Source of the DNA: Flaviflexus salsibiostraticola
GTDB lineage: Bacteria; Actinomycetota; Actinomycetes; Actinomycetales; Actinomycetaceae
Reading direction: 5' to 3'
NCBI RefSeq assembly: GCF_003952265.1
Contig: NZ_CP034438.1
Coordinates: forward strand, 2,046,001 to 2,110,000
DNA length: 64,000 nucleotides
Part shown: one piece after another, positions 18,077-26,584 of the stretch
Layout of the letters: each line of letters starts with the position of its first letter
Position numbering within the stretch: position 1 is the first letter of the stretch
The notes under the pieces: generated by a model
What the model saw: only the letters and a program-made list of their open reading frames with translations
Databases searched by the model: none
Told to the model about the DNA's origin: nothing
Made by a program: the position numbers and the translations under genes

Positions 18077-19249
18077 TCAGAAGTCGGGCTCCCGTTCGAA
18101 GCCGGCCTTCGCGGTGTCGACCTCTTCGGTCCACTCGGGAGTCGAGGCCGAGGGTGCGGTCGGGCTGGGTGCGGAGGACCTGTCGGGTGCCGCAGGCGGC
18201 GTCTCCGCCGCGGGAGTCTCGGCCGCGGGCGTCTCCTCAACGGGCAGGCCGGCCTGGCGGCGGGCGATGCGCTCCTGCATCTTCCGCGCGATCTCCTGGC
18301 GCTCGGCCTTCTTGGACTGCTCCGGGTTGAGGGCGCGCGGCGGTGCGCCCGGCTCGGCGACCTCCGGGATCGTCTCGAGCGAGGAGCGTCCCGTCTCATC
18401 ATCGTCGTGCTCGGGCGCCAAGAGAGGGTGGTTCATCGTCTCCGTCCGGGCCTTCGCGAGATCCCCGGGCGTGAGCGCGCGCGGCTCCGACCTTTCGGGC
18501 GTGGGCATCGGCTCGGCGTCGGGTGAGGCGGCCGGGTGACCCATCGCCGCCAGGCGTGCCTCGATCCGTTCAAGCTCACCCTCGAGATTGTCCCGTGCGG
18601 GGGTCTCCCACTGGCGGCCGAGCGGGGTGAGGAAGATCTGGCGCCGCGCGAGCAGCTTGCCGATGATCTCCCGGCGAGCGAGGAGGAAGTCCTCCTCGGG
18701 CACGTGCCCGTACTCCTTCGCGACCTGGCCGAGGTACTTCGTGTACTTCTGAGGGCCTGCCGCGAGCGAGCCGAGATGGGCGTCGCGCAGCGCGAGCTTG
18801 TCGATGTCGATGGTGCTCAGTGTTGTCGATGCGCTGGGGTCCACCTCCTTCGGCTGCTTCTTCAGACCCTCGACGAGAGCGGCGACGCGCTCGACGGTCT
18901 CCTTCGGGATTCCGATCGCGCTCAACTCCTCGCGCGCCACTCGAGCGGACTCGATCTCCTTCTCCCCGCCATTGCGGGTGTACGTATCCTTATCGGCGGT
19001 CGAGAAGACGCAGCCGTGGTAGAAGGCCGCGAGGAAGACGAGTTCCGGTTGGTGGGTCTCCGTGGCGAGGGTGGTGATGCGGGACAGCATGTCGCACAGG
19101 TGGTGCACGTCGTGGTGGTGCCGATCGGGTGCGCGCCACCGTGCGATGAGCCGCTCTGCTGCGGCTGTGATCTCCTCGTCTGACGCCGTCGCGCCAGCCG
19201 CCCGAGCACTGCGGATATAGGTCGTGAGAAGCCACTGAGGATAGCCCAT
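18077..19249 (-). CDS. HD-superfamily (COG4339-type) protein with altered catalytic motifs and a long disordered tail
   Basis: The 390-residue protein matches predicted metal-dependent HD phosphohydrolases over residues ~5-212. It shows the RHHHDVHHL motif at 43-51, the GEKEIESA stretch at 95-102 and the conserved EYGHVPEEDF at 179-188. The key HD doublet, usually FHD, reads Tyr-His-Gly (77-79). The usual DADL reads Asp-Ala-His-Leu (156-159). Both metal-ligand Asp positions are therefore altered, and catalysis is doubtful. Residues ~215-390 are Pro/Ala/Glu-rich and probably disordered, with a Lys/Arg-rich helix near 315-345. The start at ATG 19249 is preferred because homology begins there and AGAAAGG lies upstream. 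Substrate unknown. Confidence 0.75.
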   Translation of the reverse strand: MGYPQWLLTTYIRSARAAGATASDEEITAAAERLIARWRAPDRHHHDVHHLCDMLSRITTLATETHQPELVFLAAFYHGCVFSTADKDTYTRNGGEKEIESARVAREELSAIGIPKETVERVAALVEGLKKQPKEVDPSASTTLSTIDIDKLALRDAHLGSLAAGPQKYTKYLGQVAKEYGHVPEEDFLLARREIIGKLLARRQIFLTPLGRQWETPARDNLEGELERIEARLAAMGHPAASPDAEPMPTPERSEPRALTPGDLAKARTETMNHPLLAPEHDDDETGRSSLETIPEVAEPGAPPRALNPEQSKKAERQEIARKMQERIARRQAGLPVEETPAAETPAAETPPAAPDRSSAPSPTAPSASTPEWTEEVDTAKAGFEREPDF

Positions 19250-19379
19250 GGGGATCTGAAGCCTTTCTCTGGTCACGGGAAGTCTAGACCTTCGCGGCAC
19301 GTTAGGCACAGACCCGGTGGAGCGCAACCTCTCACCGTGCATTAACCTGGAGTGGTCACTAGTAGGAAGGTCCCATTCC

Positions 19380-20174
19380 ATGGCTCAAGGCTCAGGAACC
19401 CGGCTGCGTGGGCGGGCGCTCATCACCGGCGGAACATCCGGGATCGGTCTCGAGTTCGGCCGGCAGCTCGCCGATCGCGGCCTGGACCTCGTCCTTGTCG
19501 CGCGCGACGCCGAGAGGCTCGAACGGACCGCGACCCTGCTGGAGTGGCGGCACAGTGTCCACGTCGAGACGATCGAAGCCGACCTTGGGACGGACGAGGG
19601 CAGGGAGGCCGTCGCCGCACGGCTTGCGAGCACCGACGCTCCGATCGAGGTGTTCGTCAATAACGCGGGCGCCGGACTGTACGAGCCCCTCGTGACGACG
19701 AACCTCGAGCCCCACCGAAAGGCCCTCGACGTCATGCTGTGGGCGGTTCTGCGCCTCGGCGCGGCGGCCAGCGTGGCGATGAAGGAGCGCGGGCACGGCG
19801 TCATCATCAACACCGCCTCGATCTCAGGCCTCGTCCCCATGGGCGGGTACTCGGCGATCAAGTCGTGGGTCAAGACCTACTCGGAGTCGCTCCACCTTCA
19901 GCTGCGCGACCACGGCGTTCACGTGACCACCTTCATGCCCGGCTGGGTCCGAACAGAGTTCCATCAGCGAACCGGCGTCAAGACATCGAACATCCCCGAC
20001 TTCCTGTGGCTCGACGCGGACCGTGTGGTCCGCGAGTGTCTCGCCGACACGGAGGCCGGCAGGGTCCGGTCCACCCCGTCGAAGCGCTTCAAGGTCATCG
20101 GATTCCTCGCCGAGCGCGGCCCCCAGAGGGCAGTGCGCGCCGTCGTCGACAAGATCAATCAGGGGCGTCGATGA
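19380..20174 (+). CDS. Short-chain dehydrogenase/reductase
   Basis: The 264-residue protein is a classical SDR. The cofactor-binding TGGTSGIG is at residues 16-23, the NNAG motif near 95-98, and the catalytic Ser and Tyr-x3-Lys in NTASISG ... GGYSAIKSW near residues 142-163. The adenine-binding loop and length fit the classical group; the C-terminal extension of ~35 basic residues resembles acyl or steroid reductases. The substrate is unknown. Its stop overlaps the start of plsC by 4 bp, suggesting a joint role in lipid metabolism, which is inferred. A GGAAGG ribosome site precedes the ATG. Confidence 0.88.
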   Translation: MAQGSGTRLRGRALITGGTSGIGLEFGRQLADRGLDLVLVARDAERLERTATLLEWRHSVHVETIEADLGTDEGREAVAARLASTDAPIEVFVNNAGAGLYEPLVTTNLEPHRKALDVMLWAVLRLGAAASVAMKERGHGVIINTASISGLVPMGGYSAIKSWVKTYSESLHLQLRDHGVHVTTFMPGWVRTEFHQRTGVKTSNIPDFLWLDADRVVRECLADTEAGRVRSTPSKRFKVIGFLAERGPQRAVRAVVDKINQGRR

Positions 20175-20914
20175 CCACCCTGCACCCGCTCACCCAGTAC
20201 ACGTCGACGAGCCATCGGATGGCACGGCGGTTCATCCGCCGCTTCATCGCGCGCCCGATTCTCTCCAGCGTCGTCGCCCCCTCGGTCGAGGGGCAGGAGA
20301 ACGTCGCGGGCCTCGAGGGCGCCTACATCGTCGTCGGGAACCACTCGAGCCACCTCGACGCCCCCATGATGTTCACGCTGCTCCCCAGCGATATCACCGA
20401 CAATCTCGCCACCGGTGCCGCAGCCGACTACTTCTACCGGCGGCGCTTCGTCTCGAAGCTGACGGCGCTCTTCTTCAACACGTATCCGATCGAGCGCAAG
20501 GGCAAGATCAAGAAGTCCTCCGGCCGGGGCCTCAAGACCCAGGACGGTCCGAGCCCCGCCGCCGGTATGACCGGGCGCCTCCTCAAGGCCGGCATCCCCA
20601 TCCTCATCTTCCCCGAGGGCACGCGCTCGCGGGATGGCCGGATGGGAGAGTTCAAGGCCGGTGCTGCGGCACTGTCCCAGAAGCTCGGGGTCCCCATTGT
20701 CCCCGTCGCCCTCATCGGCGGCTATGACGCGATGCCGGTCGGCACATTCTGGCCGAAGCGCGGGCGCCACCGCGTCAAGCTCGTCATCGGCGCCCCCATG
20801 CACGCGGAAGTGGATGAGACCGTCGAGCACTACAACGCGCGCATCCGCGCCTGTGTGGCGGCGATGCGCGCCACCGGCCACCCCCACACCGGTGAGGGCG
20901 CAGAAGCCGCCTGA
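20171..20914 (+). CDS. plsC: 1-acyl-sn-glycerol-3-phosphate acyltransferase-like protein
   Basis: The 247-residue protein has the PlsC/LPLAT acyltransferase signature: the catalytic NHSSHLD (H-x4-D) near residue 60 and the substrate-binding FPEGTRSRDG near residue 148. The family transfers acyl groups to lysophosphatidic acid at the membrane during phospholipid synthesis. The ATG overlaps the SDR stop codon, so translation is coupled. A hydrophobic segment near residues 20-45 may attach it to the membrane. Actinobacteria have several paralogues, so the exact acceptor is uncertain. Confidence 0.87.
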   Translation: MTTLHPLTQYTSTSHRMARRFIRRFIARPILSSVVAPSVEGQENVAGLEGAYIVVGNHSSHLDAPMMFTLLPSDITDNLATGAAADYFYRRRFVSKLTALFFNTYPIERKGKIKKSSGRGLKTQDGPSPAAGMTGRLLKAGIPILIFPEGTRSRDGRMGEFKAGAAALSQKLGVPIVPVALIGGYDAMPVGTFWPKRGRHRVKLVIGAPMHAEVDETVEHYNARIRACVAAMRATGHPHTGEGAEAA

Positions 20915-20925
20915 CAGGCGGCTTC
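20903..20925. terminator. Hairpin overlapping the plsC stop codon
   Basis: A perfect 11-bp inverted repeat (20903-20913 with 20915-20925) spans the plsC stop. It lies between plsC and the convergent histidine kinase gene and probably terminates plsC transcription. Confidence 0.6.
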
Positions 20926-20954
20926 ACACATTCTCAATGGGCCTCGGCCCGAGT

Positions 20955-22475
20955 TCAGCGGCGGCGCCACGGGAAGGTCTGGGAGGCCTTGGGGGCTCGT
21001 CCGACGGCGGGCCGCAGCCCCTGAGCCTGCGGGCGCTTCTCCTCCTGCGGTGCGGCCGGAATCGGGAAGTTGAGCGAGACGGTCGTTCCTCCGCCCGGGG
21101 TCTCGCTGATGTTGGCCGAGCCGTGGTGAGCCGCCGCGATCGACGACACGATGGCGAGGCCGAGCCCCGAGCCGCCAGAGGCGCGCGAACGGGAGGAGTC
21201 GGAGCGGAAGAACCGCTCGAAGGCCTTGGCCTGATGCTCGGCGGGGATGCCGGGGCCGTGGTCGCGCACCTCGATGACCGCCATGTTGACGGTCCCCGTC
21301 ACGGCGTTCATCTGCTCCACGCCGACGGCGACCTCAACGGGAGTGCCGGCCGGAGTGTGCTGGCGGACGTTGCTCAGCAGGTTGCTGATGACCTGCGAGA
21401 TCTTGTCCTTGTCAACCCAGGCGACGGCGCGCGACGGCTTCTCCCCATGGAGCCCGGTCACCTTCGCCGGGTACTCGGGGGCCCTCGCGTGGAAGTCGAG
21501 GACCGTACCCTCCGCGATCTCGACAAGGTCGGCCGAGGTCATGGTGAGGGGCCGTGATTCGTCGAGCCGTGCCAGCTGAAGCAGGTCCTCGACGAGCCCG
21601 CCCATGCGGCGCGCCTCCGACTCGATCCGGTCCATGGCTGTCCCGATCTTATCGTCCGGAATTCCGCCGATCCGGTACAGCTCCGCGTAGCCGCGGACGG
21701 AGGCAAGAGGGGTGCGCAGCTCGTGGGAGGCGTCCGACACGAAGCGTCTCATCTGCGCCTCGGAGCGCTGACGGACCTGCATGCTCGCCTCGATCTGGCC
21801 GAGCATGATGTTGATCGATCCCGCGAGGTGGCCGACCTCGATGCCGAGATTCTCCGTCGGTACACGCTGACTCAGATCGCCCTGCGAGATCTTCCGCGTC
21901 GTGTGCTCGATGATGCGGAGCGGCTTGAGGGAGTGCTGGACCATGAAGTACGAGACGATCGCGCCGAGGGCGACGATGCAGGTGGCGATAATGAAGAGGA
22001 TGAGCATCATCTGCGCCTTCGTCTGCTCCATCGTCGCCAGCGGGTAGGCGATGGCAACGGCCGGGAACTGCTCCGAGACCGTGTTGAGGTACATGACCCG
22101 CCACGTCGAATGCTCGATCGTGCCGGGCACGGTGATGGGGCTGGCCGGCTCCTCGCTGAACACGGGCGATACGTCGAGTGGGCGCCCGTAGCGCTCCTGC
22201 ATCGACGGCGACATGAACTGCCAGTCGGCGGCCGCCTCGTTGCGCACGTAGATGTAATAGGGGGAGGGGACGACCTGGATGTCGGTCCCCACCATGGCGC
22301 TGAAGGTCTGCTGAGCGATCGTGGCGCCTGACGAGCGCAGGTCATCGTCGACCTGGTTCATGAGAACCTGGTTCATGACCGTCATCGTGCTGATGAAGAC
22401 CGCCCCGAGCGCAAGGCTGAGGATCAGCACGTACAGGGCGACGAGCCGCCCGGTCAGACTCCGTTCGCTGCGCAC
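20955..22475 (-). CDS. Sensor histidine kinase (HAMP-HisKA-HATPase)
   Basis: The 507-residue kinase has a first membrane helix at about residues 12-35 and an extracytoplasmic sensor of ~130 residues. A second helix lies near 163-187 and a HAMP domain follows. The phospho-acceptor His is in SHELRTPLASVRGY near residue 258, and HATPase motifs include DHGPGIP and GGSGLGLAIV. A basic tail closes the protein. The GTG start at 22475 lies two bases after the response-regulator stop. A longer frame upstream would run inside the regulator gene, so this start is preferred. The family resembles the PhoR/TrcS group. The stimulus is unknown. It pairs with the OmpR-type regulator immediately upstream. Confidence 0.93.
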   Translation of the reverse strand: MRSERSLTGRLVALYVLILSLALGAVFISTMTVMNQVLMNQVDDDLRSSGATIAQQTFSAMVGTDIQVVPSPYYIYVRNEAAADWQFMSPSMQERYGRPLDVSPVFSEEPASPITVPGTIEHSTWRVMYLNTVSEQFPAVAIAYPLATMEQTKAQMMLILFIIATCIVALGAIVSYFMVQHSLKPLRIIEHTTRKISQGDLSQRVPTENLGIEVGHLAGSINIMLGQIEASMQVRQRSEAQMRRFVSDASHELRTPLASVRGYAELYRIGGIPDDKIGTAMDRIESEARRMGGLVEDLLQLARLDESRPLTMTSADLVEIAEGTVLDFHARAPEYPAKVTGLHGEKPSRAVAWVDKDKISQVISNLLSNVRQHTPAGTPVEVAVGVEQMNAVTGTVNMAVIEVRDHGPGIPAEHQAKAFERFFRSDSSRSRASGGSGLGLAIVSSIAAAHHGSANISETPGGGTTVSLNFPIPAAPQEEKRPQAQGLRPAVGRAPKASQTFPWRRR

Positions 22476-22477
22476 GG

Positions 22478-23182
22478 CTACTTCTGTTCGCGGAGCACGT
22501 ACCCAATCGCGCGCTTCGTGTGGATAAGGGGTGAGACCTCGACCCCGAGCGTCTCGGAGGAGTCGATCTTGCGGCGGAGGTAGGAGATGTAGGACTCGAC
22601 GATCGAGATCTCGCCGTTCCAGTTGTAATCCCACACGTGATCGATGATCTGCTCCTTGGACACGACCCGTTCGGCGTTGACCATGAGATAGCGCAGCAGC
22701 TTGAACTCGGTGGGGGACAGCTCGACGTTGACGCCTGCGCGATACACCTCGTAGGAATCCTCGTTGAGGACGAGATCGGAGTAGACGATGTTGCCCTCCT
22801 CCCGCTCATCCGTCGTCCGACGGAGGATGGCGCGAATGCGGGCAACGACCTCTTCGAGGGAGAACGGCTTCGTCACGTAGTCGTCGCCGCCGACCGACAG
22901 CCCGCGAACCTTGTCCTGGATGTCGTCCTTCGCGGTGAGGAAGAGAACCGGCAGTCCCGGTTCATGCTCCCGCAGCTTCTTGAGGACCTCGAACCCGTCC
23001 ATATCGGGGAGCATGATGTCGAGGACGACGAGGTCGGGGTGGACGAAGGACACTTGGGAGATGGCCTCGTGGCCATCCGCCGCCATACGGACCTCAAAAC
23101 CCGCGAACGACAGCGAGGCGCTGAGGAGTTCGCGGATCGAGGGCTCATCGTCGACGACGAGAATCTTTGCTTCTGAGCTCAT
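22478..23182 (-). CDS. OmpR-family response regulator (PhoP/TrcR-like)
   Basis: The 234-residue protein has a receiver domain with the acidic pair in VVDDEPS, the phosphorylatable Asp in VVLDIMLPDMDG (near residue 53), Thr in FLTAKD and Lys in VTKPFSLEE. A winged-helix DNA-binding domain follows (LSPTEFKLLRYL ... ESYISYLRRKID). The pattern is close to mycobacterial PhoP/TrcR. The ATG at 23182 (residue 1 followed by SSEAK) is used; an in-frame ATG three codons upstream is possible. It is the first gene of a two-gene operon with the kinase. Targets cannot be read from the sequence. Confidence 0.93.
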   Translation of the reverse strand: MSSEAKILVVDDEPSIRELLSASLSFAGFEVRMAADGHEAISQVSFVHPDLVVLDIMLPDMDGFEVLKKLREHEPGLPVLFLTAKDDIQDKVRGLSVGGDDYVTKPFSLEEVVARIRAILRRTTDEREEGNIVYSDLVLNEDSYEVYRAGVNVELSPTEFKLLRYLMVNAERVVSKEQIIDHVWDYNWNGEISIVESYISYLRRKIDSSETLGVEVSPLIHTKRAIGYVLREQK

Positions 23183-23266
23183 GGTCCCCATTATCTTGAT
23201 AGCGGCTGGACGTTGACTGGAAATGGCGGCTTTTCAGCTTCCAGCGCGAGAACAGAGCCACCGAGG

Positions 23267-23298
23267 CGTTGGCCAGCCGCTGACGCGGCTGGCCAACG
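23267..23298. terminator. Terminator hairpin after the pspA homologue
   Basis: A perfect 14-bp inverted repeat with a TGAC loop (23267-23280/23285-23298) lies just beyond the stop of the minus-strand pspA gene and upstream of the regulator promoter. Confidence 0.7.
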
Positions 23299-23303
23299 GA
23301 TAC

Positions 23304-24065
23304 TCAGTAGATGGTCGTGTTCTCGCCCGACTCGATCTCGCCCTGCGGCTTCTGACCGGCCTTGAGCGCGGCCAGACGGGCCTCGATCTCGGTGTCCTTC
23401 GAGTGGTCCTCGAGCTCCGCGAACTGGTCGGCGAGGGAGGAGCCCTGGAGCTCCTTCCGTCCCGCGACGACAGCCTCCTCGCGGCGGATCTGCTCCTCGA
23501 AGCGAGAGATCTCCGACGTCGGATCGAGGACGTTGATCGACGCCATCGACTCCTGGACCTTCGCCTGTGCGGCGACGGACTTCTGGCGGGCGACGAGCGA
23601 ATCCCTGCGCGACTTCAGCTCATCGAGCTTCTGGTGCATGGTCTGCAGGCCGTCCTTGAGCTGATCGACGACCTGGTTCTGCGAGTCGATCATCGGCTCG
23701 GCTGCACGGGCCTCCGACTCGGCGGCGATCTGCTTGGAGATCGCGACCTTGGCGAGATCGTCGAACTTCTTCGCATTCACCTCATCGCCGCCGGTGCGGA
23801 ACTGCTCCGCACGGTCGGAGGCGGCGATGGCCTTGCGGCCCCAATCCTCGGCCTCGCGAAGATCCTCAGCGTGGTCGGACTCGGCCAGACGGAGGTTGCC
23901 GATCGTGACGGCGATGGCGTCCTCAGCCTCGGCGATCGAGTTCGTGTAATCGCGGACGAGCTGGTCCAGCATCTTCTGCGGGTCCTCAGCGCGGTCGATG
24001 AGGGCGTTGATGTTGGCTCGGGTGAGCTGGCCGATACGGCCGAGGATGGACTGTTTTTCAGCCAT
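23304..24065 (-). CDS. pspA: PspA/IM30 family membrane-stress protein
   Basis: The 254-residue protein is almost wholly helical coiled coil, in the PspA/IM30/Vipp1 pattern. It starts with LGRIGQLTRANINALIDRAEDP and has the family-typical long heptad region rich in Ala, Glu, Gln and Arg through residue ~215. It ends in an acidic tail. PspA proteins coat the cytoplasmic membrane under stress and preserve the proton-motive force. The ATG at 24065 is preferred, with GAAAGG upstream. It is downstream of the TPM-domain gene on the same strand, separated by 49 bp, so the two are likely co-transcribed. Confidence 0.9.
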   Translation of the reverse strand: MAEKQSILGRIGQLTRANINALIDRAEDPQKMLDQLVRDYTNSIAEAEDAIAVTIGNLRLAESDHAEDLREAEDWGRKAIAASDRAEQFRTGGDEVNAKKFDDLAKVAISKQIAAESEARAAEPMIDSQNQVVDQLKDGLQTMHQKLDELKSRRDSLVARQKSVAAQAKVQESMASINVLDPTSEISRFEEQIRREEAVVAGRKELQGSSLADQFAELEDHSKDTEIEARLAALKAGQKPQGEIESGENTTIY

Positions 24066-24114
24066 GGTGAACCTTTCGTTGGGGACTGTCGTGAAACCTG
24101 TTGTGATTGAAGGG

Positions 24115-25992
24115 TCAGAAATCGATGCCGCCGCCGAAGCCGCCGCCGCCACCTCCGAAGCCTCCGCCTCCGCCGCCGAAGCCGCCGAAGGATCCGCTGG
24201 AGAAGCCGCCCCCGCGGCTGCCGCCGCCGAAGCCGCCGGAGAGGATGGAGCCGAGGATCATGCCCGTCATCATGCCGTTGCCGCCGAACCCGCCGCCCTG
24301 ACGGCCGCCGAAGTAGTCCGGCTGCTGATGGCGGCGGATGTCGGACTGCGCCTGATCCTCGGCCTGGCGGGCGTAGCGCTCCGCCTGCTGATAGTGGGCC
24401 AGCTGCTCGTCAACCGAAGAGGCTCGTTCGCCGGCCGCCCTCGCGGACAGTGCCGTCGAGAGGGACGTGCGGGCCTCGGAGCCGACCGCGCCGCGGTTCG
24501 AGTCGATGAGGACGTCGGCGGCGTGAATCTTCCGGTCGGCCGAGCTCTTCGTCTTCTCGACACCGGCCATGAGGCGGCGACGGTTCTCGTCGGCCTGACG
24601 GACTCCGACGAGCGAGGCATCGATCGCGGTCTCTGCCTCTTCGAGCTGGTCGAGCGCGAGAATCGGGTCCGCGCTCGAGTCGACGGCGTAGGACAGGGCA
24701 CGCTCGGCGGCCGCGCGGCGCTCCTGGATCGTGGGATCGCCGCCGCCGAGACGCTTCGCGTCCTCGACATCGGAGGACAGCGAGGCGATGGCCTTCTGGA
24801 GGTTCGCCCGAGCATCGAGCAGCGTCTGCTCGGCGTCCGACACGTCGTCGAGCAGGTGAGCGGCCTGCTGGACGTTCGTCTCGGCGATCCGCGCGAACAC
24901 GGACGCCTGGCTGCGCTGGCCGGCCGCGACCTGCTCCTGCCCGCGGGCAACTGCCTCCTTGGCGGCGGCGAGGAACTCGCCGATCTTGCCCGGGTAGGTC
25001 TGGAGTGTTGCGAGCGCGGCCTGGGGGAAACGGTGGCGGAGGCTGTCGATCTGTGCCTGGGCGGTGGGGATGCGCGGACTCAGCTCCTGGATCCGTGTCG
25101 AGAGGCCTGCGAGGATCTCGTGGACGCGGGCGTTGATGTCGCGGAGCCTGGCGAACTCCTCCTCCTGGGCGGCAATCGCCTCCCGGGCCTTCGTCGTGTG
25201 CTCGAGAATCGCCGTGTAGTACGTGTGCCTCTCCTGGTCCGTGTCCGGAATGTTGTCGTCGAGCTTCTTGCGATACTCGAAGGCCTCGCGGACCTCCGCG
25301 CGGGCCAGTTCGAGGGCCTCGTCGAACTGAACGGTCGCCTGGAGCCCGAACTCGGCCTTCGCGAACTCGAGCTCGGCGGCCGACTCGCGCACCCCATCGT
25401 CGGCGACGATGAGGGCGTTGGCGGCGCGCTTGCCGAGGGCCTCGAGGCTCTCGGAGCGCTTCTTCTTCTCGGCCTTGGATCTGCGGCTCTTCCGGACAAC
25501 GGTGAAGGCGATGAAGCCGCCGACCAGGAGGAGGGCCACGCCGGCGAACGTGAAGAAGCCCGTCGTGTCGGTGCCGCCGCCGAGTCCCTCGCCGTCGGAC
25601 GTGAGGTCCTCGGTGATCGTCGTCAGCGCGGCGTCCCAGTCGCCGTCGCGCAGCTCGGGCCGGGCGAGGATGATCGCCTCTTCGACATTGCCTGCGACCT
25701 GCTCGTCGAGGGACCAGTAGCCCGCCTCGGTCGTCTCGGTGGCGAAGGCGATGAGGGCGTCGCCCTCGTCGATGACCGCGCTGCTCGCCTGCTGGGCCCA
25801 TTCGCTCGGCCCCAGGTCGCCGAAATCGCTGACGAAGATGACATAGAGCTCGTCCCCGGCCTGATCCGCGAGCGAGTAGAGGGCCTCCTCGGCGGCCTGT
25901 GGCTGCTCGAGGACGCCGTTGGGATCGCTGAGAAGGTCGGTAGGGCGGAACGGCTCCACGCTCATCGGGAGGGCCCCGTCGATGTCGGTCAT
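24115..25992 (-). CDS. TPM-domain protein with transmembrane helix, coiled coil and Gly-rich tail
   Basis: The 625-residue protein has an N-terminal TPM/YgcG-type domain (residues ~15-135). One transmembrane helix (about 150-170) is followed by a Lys/Arg cluster, so the TPM domain should lie outside. A long Ala/Glu/Arg coiled-coil region (about 190-545) and a Gly/Phe-rich C-terminus (about 555-625) follow. TPM domains are usually preceded by a signal peptide, but none is present here. An in-frame stop lies eight codons upstream of the ATG and no alternative start fits between, so the absence is real unless the sequence contains a frameshift. It is paired with pspA, a recurrent association, and probably acts in envelope maintenance. 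Confidence 0.78.
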   Translation of the reverse strand: MTDIDGALPMSVEPFRPTDLLSDPNGVLEQPQAAEEALYSLADQAGDELYVIFVSDFGDLGPSEWAQQASSAVIDEGDALIAFATETTEAGYWSLDEQVAGNVEEAIILARPELRDGDWDAALTTITEDLTSDGEGLGGGTDTTGFFTFAGVALLLVGGFIAFTVVRKSRRSKAEKKKRSESLEALGKRAANALIVADDGVRESAAELEFAKAEFGLQATVQFDEALELARAEVREAFEYRKKLDDNIPDTDQERHTYYTAILEHTTKAREAIAAQEEEFARLRDINARVHEILAGLSTRIQELSPRIPTAQAQIDSLRHRFPQAALATLQTYPGKIGEFLAAAKEAVARGQEQVAAGQRSQASVFARIAETNVQQAAHLLDDVSDAEQTLLDARANLQKAIASLSSDVEDAKRLGGGDPTIQERRAAAERALSYAVDSSADPILALDQLEEAETAIDASLVGVRQADENRRRLMAGVEKTKSSADRKIHAADVLIDSNRGAVGSEARTSLSTALSARAAGERASSVDEQLAHYQQAERYARQAEDQAQSDIRRHQQPDYFGGRQGGGFGGNGMMTGMILGSILSGGFGGGSRGGGFSSGSFGGFGGGGGGFGGGGGGFGGGIDF

Positions 25993-26209
25993 GCTTCGTG
26001 CTCTGCTTCCAGTCGTCTATCCCGTCAGGGGAATGCTGGCCTCAGTGTAACGGTTTTGTGTTCTGGAGCACCCTGCGGCAGGTGGTGAAGTGACGATGTT
26101 TCGCGGGCGGCGGAGGGGTGGGCCTGCAGTCGCTGTCGTTCGCGACTCCGGGGCGATAGTCGAGGCGGTAGAGTAGGAGGAGTATCTCTGCAGAATAGAA
26201 GGAGCTGTC

Positions 26210-26584
26210 GTGCCAACGGGCAAGGTTAAGTTCTTCAGCCAAGACAAGGGTTTCGGCTATATCACCGGCGATGACGGCCGCGACGTCTACTTCCCGGCGT
26301 CCGTCCTGCCCGCCGGGGCCCGCCCGCGGAAGGGCGCGCCTGTGGAGTATTCGGTCGCAGAGGGCAGGCGCGGACTGCACGCGCTCTCGGTCGAACTGAA
26401 GGAGGCTCCGGTTTCGCTCGCCAAGGCGGCGAGGCGCGAGCCGGAAGACATGGTCCCGATCATCGAGGATCTCATCAGGCTGCTCGACAGCGCCTCAACC
26501 CAACTCCGCAGGGGGCGCTACCCCGAGGGCAGCCCCCGCATCGCACAGGCCCTCCGTACTTTGGCAAGTGAGTTCGACGCATGA
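26210..26584 (+). CDS. Cold-shock-domain protein with C-terminal extension
   Basis: The 124-residue protein has an N-terminal cold-shock domain (residues 1-65). The RNP1-like motif is KGFGYI. The RNP2 position reads DVYFPAS, replacing the usual VFVHFS; the lost His suggests altered nucleic-acid contacts. Residues 66-124 add an Arg/Leu-rich helical extension not found in CspA. Related two-part CspB-like proteins are common in actinobacteria next to DUF3027. Its stop overlaps the DUF3027 start by 4 bp. An AGAAGGAG ribosome site precedes the GTG start. Predicted to be an RNA chaperone. Confidence 0.85.
   Translation: MPTGKVKFFSQDKGFGYITGDDGRDVYFPASVLPAGARPRKGAPVEYSVAEGRRGLHALSVELKEAPVSLAKAARREPEDMVPIIEDLIRLLDSASTQLRRGRYPEGSPRIAQALRTLASEFDA

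Noticed and set aside
24115..24300. Tandem DNA repeats in the TPM gene
   Set aside because: This is Gly-rich low-complexity coding sequence, not a distinct repeat family or CRISPR.
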